Source of the DNA: Cyclobacteriaceae bacterium
GTDB lineage: Bacteria; Bacteroidota; Bacteroidia; Cytophagales; Cyclobacteriaceae
Length of the DNA: 64,000 nt
Assembly (NCBI GenBank): GCA_028285685.1
Contig: JANQOR010000029.1
Coordinates: 1-64,000 of the forward strand
Direction: 5' to 3'
Shown here: positions 17,140-26,461 of the stretch, piece after piece
Numbering within the stretch: the stretch's first letter is position 1
Layout: each line of letters opens with the position of its first letter
Notes under the pieces: generated by a model
The model's input: only the letters and a program-made list of their open reading frames with translations
What the model was told of the DNA's origin: nothing
The model's database searches: none
Made by a program: the position numbers and the translations under genes

Positions 17140-17178
17140 TGCATTTAGGAAAATAATATATTTACTTTGCAATTAGGA
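17140..17178 (+). promoter_or_regulatory. Direct repeat upstream of the PadR gene, candidate operator
   Basis: TGCATTTAGGA (17140-17150) recurs as TGCAATTAGGA (17168-17178), 28 bp apart, and each copy is followed by an A-rich TATATT stretch. The second copy ends about 10 bp before the ATG at 17189. The near-integral helical spacing and the position suit an autoregulatory site. Confidence 0.4.
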
Positions 17179-17188
17179 AATATATTAA

Positions 17189-17524
17189 ATGAAACGAACT
17201 AACCTTGGAGAATTTGAGGAATTTGTTCTACTGGTAATCGGCGCTCTAGGATCAGAGGCATATGGAGTGTCCATCAAGAACGAGATAAAAAAAAGAACCG
17301 GACGGAACCCTAGTGTTGGTGCCTTACATTCAGCACTTTACCGTTTGGAGGACAAGCGTATGGTTGAATCAAGGGTTGGCGGGGCTACAGCAGAGAGAGG
17401 TGGCAGAAGAAAGAAGTATTACTCGCTCACGGAAGTGGGAAAGAAGGCGCTGGTTGCCGCTAATGATATACGTTCCGAACTATTCAATATGATTCCCGGA
17501 TTAGCAATCAAACCAAATAAGTGA
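17189..17524 (+). CDS. PadR-family transcriptional regulator
   Basis: A 111-residue winged-helix repressor-type protein of the PadR family. The conserved N-terminal half contains EFEEFVLLVIGAL and AYGVSIKNEIKKRTG. The recognition helix and wing follow as VGALHSALYRLEDKRMVESR and ERGGRRKKYYSLTEVGKKAL. Its TGA stop overlaps the GTG start of the following FtsX-type permease gene by 4 bp, so the two are translationally coupled and it probably controls that gene. A direct repeat just upstream of its start may be its own operator. A similar PadR/permease pair lies at 55.8-58.7 kb on the other strand. Confidence 0.9.
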   Translation: MKRTNLGEFEEFVLLVIGALGSEAYGVSIKNEIKKRTGRNPSVGALHSALYRLEDKRMVESRVGGATAERGGRRKKYYSLTEVGKKALVAANDIRSELFNMIPGLAIKPNK

Positions 17525-20163
17525 GAAAAAAATCACCTCCATATTGGCTTGATTGGCTTCTCGATAAGATTCTTAGCGGCGAGCAAGCTGAGATCATCAA
17601 AGGGGACCTGCTTGAATTGTACAAGGAAAAAGCTATAAAACACGGTTCCACATGGGCAAGCTTCAACTATTTCGTGGACGTTCTTAGCCTGCTTCGAATA
17701 AAAATTTTTAGAAGGAATAGATACAAAACGCTTAATAAAATGGACTTATTCTTTTATAACTGGAAAATCACCTGGCGTGTACTGATCAGGGACAGGTTCA
17801 CCTCATCGATCAATATACTGGGCCTTTCAATTGGATTCGCGTCGGTTCTACTTGCGTGGATCTACATAGAACATGAAAATAAATATGACAAGTTTATTGT
17901 GAACCCAAAAACCACTGTTCGGGTAAGTTCACACTGGGCTCAGATCGGCAACTACGCAAAAACACCATTTCCAGTGGGACCTGCATTGCTCGATGAGTAT
18001 TCATACGTGGACGATTTTTTCAGGTGCGTCAAGATTACAACAGATGATGGATCAGGTATACCAGTCCGGATTGGTGACAGGAAGTTTTTTGAAGAAAAAA
18101 TGATTTCGGTTGATAAGTCGTTCATTGAGATCTTCAACATTCAATTTCTCTGGGGGGACCCTAAAAGTGCCTTGACCGATCCTCTGAGTTTGGTGCTTTC
18201 CCAGCGGGCAGCTAAGAAATATTTTGGTTCAGAAAATCCGATTGGCGAGGTGATGAACATTGAGGGGAAGTACGATATGGTGGTTACAGGAATAGTCGAA
18301 AATATCCATAACAAAAGCCATCTGGAATTTGATATACTATCACCTATGGCTTTCATGATCGACATAAGATGGAAGCAGTGGGATGGGTTTGATCATGACT
18401 GGACTAGCCCACTAGTTTGGACGTATGCGAGGCTGAAAGATGAAAAAAGCGTGATCCAACTGGAAAAAGACATCGCCACTTTCGTGGTAGACAGATACCC
18501 TGAGGGGATCATTGATGATAATGATAATTTTCATCACTATGTTCAGCGGGTCAGCGACATCCATCTTAAATCCAACATTGGACGAGAATTTAAGGCCAAT
18601 GGCAATCAAACGATGCTTGTCGTGTTTGGAACAGTTTCGCTCTTAATTCTTTTCATAGCTAGTATCAACTTTATCAATTTGACCACTGCCCGGTCAACCA
18701 TTCGAGCGAAGGAGGTAGGTGTCAAAAAGGTGGTAGGAGCTGAAAAAACTCAACTTATTCGACAATTCTACTTTGAAGTTTTTGTCCAGAATTTGTTGGC
18801 GGTCATTGTTGCCTATCTGGTCTTGTTCCTGATCTGGCAGCCTTTTGGTCACATAATGAGCGTCGATATACCTTTGGACAGGTCGACTGCATTGAGCACA
18901 GTTCTGATCAGTGTTTTCCTCTGTTTTATCAATACGCTGATAGCTGGCACATACCCTGCAATTTTCTTAACGTCCTTTAAGCCCACCGCCATCCTTAAGG
19001 GAAAGCTTCTTGCGATTGGTAGAGGATTGAGCCTTCGAAGAATATTAGTTACTATGCAATTCGTTGCTGCAATGGTTTTTATTGCTAGTGCACTTATCAT
19101 TTCTGATCAACTGGACTTCATCCGCAACAAGGATATTGGAGTGAATACTTCACAACTGGTCGAAGTCAATCGACCACCACGTAGCATATCAAATGAAGTC
19201 ATAATAGAGGCTTTTAGAAGTCATCCTAATGTGATTTCCGCTACTGCTTCGGCAGGTAGCTTACCTGGGAAAACCAGCCCATCCTGGTCCTATCACCCGC
19301 AAGGCTTTCCGAAGGAAAGGCAGTCCTTTAACACAATTTGGACTTATGATGATTTTGCTAAGGTGTTTGGTGGAGAAATCATTGCCGGTGAGGATTTTTC
19401 CCGAAAGTTCCGTGGTGATTCGTTGAATGCCGTACTATTAAACGAAACTTTAGCGAGATCTCTGGGATGGTCTCCCGAAGAAGCAATAGGAAAAAGCTTT
19501 GACGAATTTGAATGGCGAAAGCAGGAAACAAATCCGGGTCGTGTGGTTGGAGTAGTTAAGGACTTTAATTTCCGATCGCTTCACCACGAGATTGATCCTG
19601 CGGTGATGCTCTATACTGACAGTGATTTTGGTAATATAATTCTTCGTCTTTCAGGTGAAGATCTTGTTGGCACGATCAAAGCACTGGAAACGTCATGGGA
19701 CGAGCTTATGCCAGACGTACCGTTTACCTGCAAATTCATGGACGAAAGCATTGAAATGCAATATCAGAAGGAGACCAAGCTTAGCACAAGCATGGGATAT
19801 TTCACGTCACTTTCGCTATTTATTACCATTTTAGGGCTTATAGGATTGGTATCATTCATGTTAACGCAGCGAACAAAGGAGATCAGTATTCGAAAAGTTT
19901 TGGGTGCAGGTGTCATGCAGATTATATTCCTAGTATCAGCTGATTTTGTTAAGATAATTGCAATTGCTTTTGTGATTGCTAGTGCGGTCAGTTACTTTAT
20001 GATGGAACGGTGGCTGCAGGATTTTTCATTCAGGATTACGGTGGGAATCTTGCCTTTTCTTGCTGCCGGGTTACTTGCATTTTTGATTATTGCAATCCTG
20101 CTAGGACTTAAGTCGGTTGAACTGTCGAAAATCAACCCTGCTTCAACTTTGAAGGACGAATAG
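17521..20163 (+). CDS. FtsX-type ABC transporter permease with N-terminal permease prefix domain
   Basis: An 880-residue membrane protein starting at GTG, 4 bp inside the PadR gene. The first 75 residues form a soluble prefix domain (YWLDWLLDKIL and EIIKGDLLELYKEKAIK) found on PadR-linked permeases of this phylum. There follow two MacB-like units: a membrane helix near 95-120, a periplasmic domain, then an FtsX domain with RAKEVGVKKVVGAEKTQLI. The second unit ends with RTKEISIRKVLGAGVMQII and further helices. Such proteins are thought to act as mechanotransmission-type permeases in peptide or lipid export or signalling. No ATPase gene is adjacent, so its partner is encoded elsewhere or lacking. 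Confidence 0.88.
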   Translation: MRKKSPPYWLDWLLDKILSGEQAEIIKGDLLELYKEKAIKHGSTWASFNYFVDVLSLLRIKIFRRNRYKTLNKMDLFFYNWKITWRVLIRDRFTSSINILGLSIGFASVLLAWIYIEHENKYDKFIVNPKTTVRVSSHWAQIGNYAKTPFPVGPALLDEYSYVDDFFRCVKITTDDGSGIPVRIGDRKFFEEKMISVDKSFIEIFNIQFLWGDPKSALTDPLSLVLSQRAAKKYFGSENPIGEVMNIEGKYDMVVTGIVENIHNKSHLEFDILSPMAFMIDIRWKQWDGFDHDWTSPLVWTYARLKDEKSVIQLEKDIATFVVDRYPEGIIDDNDNFHHYVQRVSDIHLKSNIGREFKANGNQTMLVVFGTVSLLILFIASINFINLTTARSTIRAKEVGVKKVVGAEKTQLIRQFYFEVFVQNLLAVIVAYLVLFLIWQPFGHIMSVDIPLDRSTALSTVLISVFLCFINTLIAGTYPAIFLTSFKPTAILKGKLLAIGRGLSLRRILVTMQFVAAMVFIASALIISDQLDFIRNKDIGVNTSQLVEVNRPPRSISNEVIIEAFRSHPNVISATASAGSLPGKTSPSWSYHPQGFPKERQSFNTIWTYDDFAKVFGGEIIAGEDFSRKFRGDSLNAVLLNETLARSLGWSPEEAIGKSFDEFEWRKQETNPGRVVGVVKDFNFRSLHHEIDPAVMLYTDSDFGNIILRLSGEDLVGTIKALETSWDELMPDVPFTCKFMDESIEMQYQKETKLSTSMGYFTSLSLFITILGLIGLVSFMLTQRTKEISIRKVLGAGVMQIIFLVSADFVKIIAIAFVIASAVSYFMMERWLQDFSFRITVGILPFLAAGLLAFLIIAILLGLKSVELSKINPASTLKDE

Positions 20164-20171
20164 ATACTAAG

Positions 20172-20196
20172 AAAAAGCCTCGTCCTGGACGAGGCT
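20172..20196 (-). terminator. Rho-independent terminator of the minus-strand permease pair
   Basis: A 10-bp stem AGCCTCGTCC/GGACGAGGCT (20176-20196) with a one-base centre is flanked by five A on the plus strand, giving a T run on the minus strand. It ends transcription of the permease genes at 20.2-25.1 kb. On the plus strand the U run is missing, although the hairpin may still shield the 3' end of the other permease mRNA. Confidence 0.75.
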
Positions 20197-20223
20197 CAAT
20201 ACATACAAGTGATCAGGGTTTTC

Positions 20224-22638
20224 TTATTCGTATCTCAAACTTTGGATCGGATTTGCTTTGGCAGCAAGAAAAGATCTATATCCCACAGTCAACAATGCAA
20301 TTACTAGCGTGATCAAAAATCCAAGCAAGAAGTAGCTGTAACTCAAGGGGATTCTAAAGGCAAATTCTCTGATCCAGATGTCCATTAAGAAATACGCAAC
20401 AGGTGCAGCAAAAATGAAGGAGGCAAGCATCAGTTTGATGTATTCGGTGGTGAAGATGCGGAGAATGTTGCTTGTAGTTGCTCCAAAAACTTTTCGAATC
20501 CCGATTGTCTTGGCGTTTCTGTTTGCCATAAAGGAGATTAATCCATACAAACCCATGATACTGAGGAGAATTGCTAACAAGGAAACGAAGCGAATCACAT
20601 TGTGAAGTAGATCCTCAATCAGATATCGTTCATTTATGGAATTCGTGAGAACTTCAAATTCGAAGAGCTCGTTTGGGTAAAACTCCCTGAATGTCGTTTC
20701 AATATCGCCGATATATTCACTAATGTTTTCTGAAGATAGTCGCAATGCAATTTGATTCATCATTTCGGGTCTGTACATTAGCATCGATGGGCGGATTTCA
20801 TTATGGGCGGATGAGACATTAAAATCTTCGACTACACCAATTATTTTGTATTGATTTCTACCGCCACCCGATGTAAGAGTTCGTCCAATAGCCTCCGATG
20901 GTTCCTTCCACCCCAAAGTAGTCAGAAGATGTTGCGTTACCAGAACATTATAAGCAGAGTCATTGATGAACTGTTCAGTAATATTAACTCCAGAAACTAA
21001 CGGGATCTTGTAGAAGCCGAGGTAGTCCTCATCAACAAATTTCATGTTGGCATTGTTACCATCAATATACTCCTCGCCCTGTATGCGATAGGAATTGTTC
21101 CAATTTGAACCAGCTAATGGCGAAGTAAATGCCAGGGACGCTTCGGTTACGTAGCTTTTAGATTTGAGTTCCTCAAGTAGAGCATTCGGACCTACTTCAG
21201 ATTCATCAGGGGTGTCAATATTGACTACATTGGTATGATCGAATCCAAGGTCTTTGTTCTTCATGAAACTGACCTGTGCTGCTATTATGAGTGTTCCAAT
21301 TAGCATGATAGTAGTGAATGCAAATTGAATCACAACCAAAGACCTTCTTAGATTGAAGTTTCCACTTCCACGCTTAATGGTAACCTTATTTTTGAGCGCC
21401 TCCACAGGCTTGTAGCCAGATAAGATTAATGAGGGGTAGAAACCTGCTAGTATTGTGACCGCAACAGCTAAGACCAGTGCAAAAGCCATGACCTTATCTG
21501 TATAAACAAGATCGTAGCCTATAGATGTCAACATCTGATTGAACCTTTCTAATAGAAATTGACCTAGACTAATGGCAATTGCCATCGCGAAGAGCACAAT
21601 AACAAATGTTTCTGTCAAAAACTGGGAAACCAGCTGCTTTTTGGAGCTGCCAAGTGTTTTCCTAATACCAACCTCCTTTGATCTTCTGATCGCCTGAGCA
21701 GTACTTAAATTGATGAAATTCAGGCATGCGGTGCCCAAGATCAAGGCTCCAAGAAATACAAATGCCCAAATCATCAAGCTAGGCGTTACATAGTTGTAGC
21801 CATCGCCATAACGCTCGTCGTTATGGATGCTAAGCAATGGTTGAAGTGCTACCTCGGTCTTTGCATGCTCTTCTTCGTCACCCGGATTGGCAAGGCCGTC
21901 AATAACATCATCGATTTTGGTGTTCAATGTAGGAATATCAGCATCTGGTTTAGTTAGTACATATACCGAATAGGCCCAAGTCATTCCCCAGTTGTTCCAG
22001 ATTGTAGGCTCTGATTGTCGCAATGTTTCAATTGAAACAAGACAGGAGTAGGGAAGATTAGTATCATCGGGAGAATTTTCTACTACACCTGCAACCTCGA
22101 GGTTGGTCTCTCCATTCAGCTTCAGGATCTTACCAATAGGATCTTTGTCTTCAAAATATTTGGCTGCCAGTTTTTCCGAAAGGTATATTTTATTGGGTTC
22201 GTTGATGGCTTCTATGTCTCCGGATAACAACTTGAAATCCAGCACATCGAAGAAGTCTCGATTAGTCATCAAAACTCCGCTCTCGCGAAAAACCTGGAAG
22301 TTGCCTCGTGCATCCGTAAAGGATAGTTTTTCATTTTGGGGCCCATGGAATTCTACTACCTTTTCAAGGTCAGGAACATTTTCGCGGATAGCCTTTCCAG
22401 TGGGATAGTTGATGATTCCACCGTAGCTGGTCCGGTTATCACCATGATATATTTTCGTCAACCGGTAGGTCCTGTCTCTCTTCTCATGCCAGTTATCAAA
22501 TGAATACTCAAAATTGATAATTGTGAAGACGACCAGGCAACAGGCTAAACCCAAACCCAATCCCGCAATATTTAATAGTGTATGAGAAAGATTCTTTCTG
22601 AAATTACGGACGGCAGTTACAAAGAAATTTCTAAGCAT
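20224..22638 (-). CDS. FtsX-type ABC transporter permease
   Basis: An 804-residue permease of the long Bacteroidota MacB/FtsX class. It starts MLRNFFVTAVRNFRKNLSHT with an immediate first membrane helix and has no prefix domain. Two repeats are visible, each with a periplasmic MacB-like core and an FtsX domain, marked by RSKEVGIRKTLGSSKKQLVSQF in shortened form at about residue 315 and NAKTIGIRKVFGATTSNIL near 710. It lies 7 bp behind the similar permease gene at 22.6-25.1 kb and ends at a strong terminator, so the pair forms an operon. No ATPase, PadR or membrane fusion protein gene accompanies it. Confidence 0.88.
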   Translation of the reverse strand: MLRNFFVTAVRNFRKNLSHTLLNIAGLGLGLACCLVVFTIINFEYSFDNWHEKRDRTYRLTKIYHGDNRTSYGGIINYPTGKAIRENVPDLEKVVEFHGPQNEKLSFTDARGNFQVFRESGVLMTNRDFFDVLDFKLLSGDIEAINEPNKIYLSEKLAAKYFEDKDPIGKILKLNGETNLEVAGVVENSPDDTNLPYSCLVSIETLRQSEPTIWNNWGMTWAYSVYVLTKPDADIPTLNTKIDDVIDGLANPGDEEEHAKTEVALQPLLSIHNDERYGDGYNYVTPSLMIWAFVFLGALILGTACLNFINLSTAQAIRRSKEVGIRKTLGSSKKQLVSQFLTETFVIVLFAMAIAISLGQFLLERFNQMLTSIGYDLVYTDKVMAFALVLAVAVTILAGFYPSLILSGYKPVEALKNKVTIKRGSGNFNLRRSLVVIQFAFTTIMLIGTLIIAAQVSFMKNKDLGFDHTNVVNIDTPDESEVGPNALLEELKSKSYVTEASLAFTSPLAGSNWNNSYRIQGEEYIDGNNANMKFVDEDYLGFYKIPLVSGVNITEQFINDSAYNVLVTQHLLTTLGWKEPSEAIGRTLTSGGGRNQYKIIGVVEDFNVSSAHNEIRPSMLMYRPEMMNQIALRLSSENISEYIGDIETTFREFYPNELFEFEVLTNSINERYLIEDLLHNVIRFVSLLAILLSIMGLYGLISFMANRNAKTIGIRKVFGATTSNILRIFTTEYIKLMLASFIFAAPVAYFLMDIWIREFAFRIPLSYSYFLLGFLITLVIALLTVGYRSFLAAKANPIQSLRYE

Positions 22639-22645
22639 ATTGCTT

Positions 22646-25102
22646 CTACTCGTATCTCAAAGATTCAACAGGGTTTGCTCTTACTGTGCTTAGTATCTTG
22701 GAAATTATACTCATCAGAGCTAATGCGATGACGAATATAATCGGAACTACAAAAAACCACCATCCAAGGTCAATTCGGAACGTATAGCCCTCCAACCATT
22801 TTCTCATGATCCACCAAGCAAAAGGAAGGCTTACTACACAGGCCGCCCCGACAAGCAAGAGGTATTCCTTGGATAACAGCAAGATCAGGTTGTCGATGCT
22901 TGCTCCCAATGTTTTCCTTATACCAATTTCCTTTGTTCGCTGTTGGATAGTAAACGAGGTTAGCCCGAAGAGGCCAAGGCAAGCGATAAGTATGGTTAAG
23001 CCTGAGAATCCACTGAATATCTTTCCAAAGCGGATATCTTCTTTGTATTGGGCGTCAAATGCGCGATCCAAAAAGAAGTAATCCATTTGGTAATCGGTAA
23101 ACACGTTGCCCCACTCGTTTTCTACTGTCTTAACCAATCCACCCAATTGATCTGCTCTTCCATTTTGAGACCTCTCATCGAGTCGAAGTTTGATGAAGTA
23201 GAACTCAGTCCAGGAGCTTAGTATGTAGGCAATCGGCTCATAATCATTGTGAAGGGAGGTATGATGATGATTTTCCATCACACCTCTTACGGTCAGAGTA
23301 GGACCATAGAAACCGTCAATCTCCGCGCCCACTGCGTCTTCAGGGTTGTCAAAACCTAATGCGGTCGCAAGCTTCTCATTGATTGCTACATCGCCTTTTG
23401 ACCAGGGATCATCGCCTCTTTTCAATTCACGTCCTGCGAGTAGGTCTATACCAAAGAACTTTGGGAAATCATTGTCCATAGATACAAGACTGGTCAATAC
23501 GGAGCTTTCTTTTGATTTATTTTTTAGGTAAAAACTGGCCTTCCAGCCAATGGGTTCGCCTGGAATCTCCCCAGCATTCGTGATTTCGGCAATACCGGAG
23601 TGTTTTAAAAGTTCTGTTTTTAATGTGTTAAAACGAGCCACATCCTGACGCTCTTCATCATGTACTGCACCTGGAGGTGATTTAATGACTAAAATATTTT
23701 CAATGTCAATTCCAAGGTCCGCTTCCCGCATGTAATTGATTTGATTGTAAACTGTCAAAGTACCCGCTATTAGAAGGAAAGTCACTGCAAATTGAACAAA
23801 TACCAATGATTTTCGCATTTTGGAACCACCCATATTTTTTTGCTTGCCAACAAGCACGTTTACTATACTCATAGTTTTAAGTAGGACGTAGGGATATAGT
23901 CCGACCACTACAGTTCCTAGGAGTACCAGGGCTAACTGAAGGGATATCGCATCACTACTCATCAATGCTGTCAGGGGTAGACCGGTTAATTCTAACAAAT
24001 AGCTTTCAGACAGTTGAATTCCACCAATAGCTAGAACCAGGGCGATAACGTTCATCACCAGGGCCTCAAGAAGAAAGAGTAAAATGATCTGTTTTATTGA
24101 AGAACCAAGACACTTTCTGATTCCCATTTCCTTTAGTCGATCTATGGTTCTGACAAGTGAAAGGTTCATGTAATTGATCCATGCGATGACCAGGATGATG
24201 ATCGCAATGATGCTTAGTGCAAGGATGATCCTACTATCAATTCCAGACGTAAAATCCTGAGAGCTCTTGGAATTCAAATGGATATCACGGATTGGCCGAA
24301 AGTAGAAATCCATGCTGTAGCCACTTTGCTGATAAAGCTCAGCAGCATTTTCTTCAAAGATTCGATTAACACTGGTTAGGACATCTTCGGTCTTCGATTT
24401 ATCTCTAAGCTTAACATACGTAAGCATAGATGTAGACCAATTTTTTCTTGATTCTGTGATACGATCAATCGAAGGCATTGAAATAAGCACTTCGAAATCT
24501 ATGTGAGAATTATTAGGAATATCTTCCAAAACCCCAACAAGTTCGAATTCTGCTGCACCATCATTGCCGCTAAGGGTAAAGGAGGTTCCTATCGCATTTT
24601 CAGGAGAATCAAAATATTTTTTGGACGCACTTAATGTCAGGACGGCTTTGTTGGGTTCGTCAAATTTTTCACCATTTCCTGCAACGAAATCATAGCCGAA
24701 CAGCTCAAAAGCATCTTTACCAGATCCATAAACTCCTTCTTGCTCAAAATTGACCTGCTGATCTCCTCTTTTGTAAATGATGGAAGTGTTGGCATAACCG
24801 TAGTAAAAAAAGCGGTTGAGAAGCTCAATATCTGGGGATTCATTTAGTAGTAAATCAGATAGTGGGGAGGGAGATTCGAGTTGCTGTCCCAAATTTTGTC
24901 CACTACGTAATGCTTCTGCTTCCAATCGGAAGACTCTATCAGCGTTTGGAATAGAAGTATCAAAAGAAGTATGAAAATAAACATACTGGGCAATAACCAG
25001 GCATGCTCCCATGCCAAGAGCTAATCCGAAAATATTTATGAACGAGAAAACTTTGTTTTTTGAGATCTGACGAATAATCGTGAGTAGATAGTTTTTGAAC
25101 AT
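22646..25102 (-). CDS. FtsX-type ABC transporter permease
   Basis: A permease of 818 residues when started at the ATG at 25102 (MFKNYLLTIIRQISKNKVFS), which matches the N-termini of related proteins. A longer frame reaching 25231 would add 43 polar residues unlike the family. The protein has a first helix at about 18-40 and two periplasmic domains. FtsX boxes RLKEMGIRKCLGSSIKQII and RTKEIGIRKTLGASIDNLI mark the two halves. It is the first gene of a two-gene operon with the permease at 20.2-22.6 kb. The low identity by eye between the two argues for old divergence. Substrate and ATPase are unknown. Confidence 0.86.
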   Translation of the reverse strand: MFKNYLLTIIRQISKNKVFSFINIFGLALGMGACLVIAQYVYFHTSFDTSIPNADRVFRLEAEALRSGQNLGQQLESPSPLSDLLLNESPDIELLNRFFYYGYANTSIIYKRGDQQVNFEQEGVYGSGKDAFELFGYDFVAGNGEKFDEPNKAVLTLSASKKYFDSPENAIGTSFTLSGNDGAAEFELVGVLEDIPNNSHIDFEVLISMPSIDRITESRKNWSTSMLTYVKLRDKSKTEDVLTSVNRIFEENAAELYQQSGYSMDFYFRPIRDIHLNSKSSQDFTSGIDSRIILALSIIAIIILVIAWINYMNLSLVRTIDRLKEMGIRKCLGSSIKQIILLFLLEALVMNVIALVLAIGGIQLSESYLLELTGLPLTALMSSDAISLQLALVLLGTVVVGLYPYVLLKTMSIVNVLVGKQKNMGGSKMRKSLVFVQFAVTFLLIAGTLTVYNQINYMREADLGIDIENILVIKSPPGAVHDEERQDVARFNTLKTELLKHSGIAEITNAGEIPGEPIGWKASFYLKNKSKESSVLTSLVSMDNDFPKFFGIDLLAGRELKRGDDPWSKGDVAINEKLATALGFDNPEDAVGAEIDGFYGPTLTVRGVMENHHHTSLHNDYEPIAYILSSWTEFYFIKLRLDERSQNGRADQLGGLVKTVENEWGNVFTDYQMDYFFLDRAFDAQYKEDIRFGKIFSGFSGLTILIACLGLFGLTSFTIQQRTKEIGIRKTLGASIDNLILLLSKEYLLLVGAACVVSLPFAWWIMRKWLEGYTFRIDLGWWFFVVPIIFVIALALMSIISKILSTVRANPVESLRYE

Positions 25103-25294
25103 GGCCTTTGGGTTTTGGTTACACTTGTATTCCCAATCTATGTGCCAATTCATATAAATATCTGATTTACAGATTTTTATGTCATTTTTACTCCAGTCTT
25201 TTTGTTCAAAAACGCACAAATTATTGTGCACATATAGACAAGGAGATTTAGCTAAATTCGTTCGTTCTATCTCCTTTTAAGCGAAATTTGCAGT

Positions 25295-26461
25295 ATGCAT
25301 AGAATTGTATTTGTTATCCTCCTTGGAAACGTGCTCAATACTTATGGTCAGGTAAATTTTGAAAAAATTGAGTGGGAGGAGGCCTTGAAAAAGGCTGAGG
25401 AGGAAGAAAAAACCATTTTCCTGGAGGCCTATGCAACATGGTCTGAACCTTGCCAACTACTTGAGAAGTATGCTTTTTCTGACCTGGAGGTAGCAAACTT
25501 TTACAATGAAAATTTCATAAATATCCGCCTGGATATGGAGCAGTATCCAGGAATTGGTCTAGCTGAGAAATATCAAGTTAGCACGTATCCTACCCTGCTT
25601 TTTATCAATGCAGAAAGTTCTATTGTTCATCGGGGTTGTGGCGCTATGGATGCAGGAGAACTGTTGGCTCTAGGAAGAGATGCAATCGGAGACGACAATT
25701 GGCAAACGTTCCGTGAGAGATTCCTGCAAGGCGAGAGAGAAGCAGTATTCTTGAGTAATTATTTGGGACTTATGGAGCAAGGGTGTCTGAATGCTGAGGG
25801 ATTTGCACAGAAACTTTTGTCAGAAACTAAGCTTGAAGATTTAACAAGTGAAGCGTCATTTGTACTGATGGAGGAATTTCAGTGGAACATATACAGTCGC
25901 GAGTTCCGATACATGCTGGATAGTGCAGAATTGTTTGAGGAGGCGTTTGGGCGGGAGCGGGTGCAAAACAAGATCTTCAATACGTTTCTTGCCCAATACC
26001 AGGAGGTGTACTCTTCGGAGGAACTCCATGTTTTTGGTATGCGTGCTTTATTGGATCAGCTTGGCAAAGTCACATTCGTTGGCTCTGATACCCTTCTTAC
26101 AATAGCGAATCTGCACTACAGTGAAATCACGGAGAATTGGGAGACCTTTTCCGAGACAGCGATCAAGTGGGTCGGCATGACTACCTCTGACGATGAAGAA
26201 GAGTTGAACGAGTTAGCATGGAAATTCTACCTTTTTGTTGATGATGAAAAGAAACTTCGATTGGCTAGTAGTTGGGTTAAGGGTATAATAGACAAAAATC
26301 CTTCACCATCCTCGATTGACACGTATGCTTCATTATTGTTCAAGCTTGGTAGTAAGAAGAAGGCGATCGAACTCGAAAAGCAAGCGATCATTATGGCCAT
26401 CGAGTTACAAGAGGATGTTGCTCACTATGAGCACCAGTTGAAGACGTTTCAGGGAGGGTAA
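25295..26461 (+). CDS. Exported thioredoxin-fold protein with incomplete active site
   Basis: A 388-residue protein with a signal peptide (about 1-19, ending TYGQ) and an N-terminal thioredoxin-like domain (about 20-125). The active-site position reads ATWSEPCQLLEKYAF, so the first cysteine of the usual WCxxC is replaced by Ser50 and only Cys53 remains. The cis-Pro loop STYPTLLF is intact. The C-terminal 260 residues are helical and TPR-like (WKFYLFVDDEKKLRLASSW, YASLLFKLGSKKKAIELEKQA). A classical dithiol-disulfide reaction is unlikely; chaperone, isomerase or scaffold roles are possible. It ends one base before the converging response regulator gene. Confidence 0.82.
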   Translation: MHRIVFVILLGNVLNTYGQVNFEKIEWEEALKKAEEEEKTIFLEAYATWSEPCQLLEKYAFSDLEVANFYNENFINIRLDMEQYPGIGLAEKYQVSTYPTLLFINAESSIVHRGCGAMDAGELLALGRDAIGDDNWQTFRERFLQGEREAVFLSNYLGLMEQGCLNAEGFAQKLLSETKLEDLTSEASFVLMEEFQWNIYSREFRYMLDSAELFEEAFGRERVQNKIFNTFLAQYQEVYSSEELHVFGMRALLDQLGKVTFVGSDTLLTIANLHYSEITENWETFSETAIKWVGMTTSDDEEELNELAWKFYLFVDDEKKLRLASSWVKGIIDKNPSPSSIDTYASLLFKLGSKKKAIELEKQAIIMAIELQEDVAHYEHQLKTFQGG

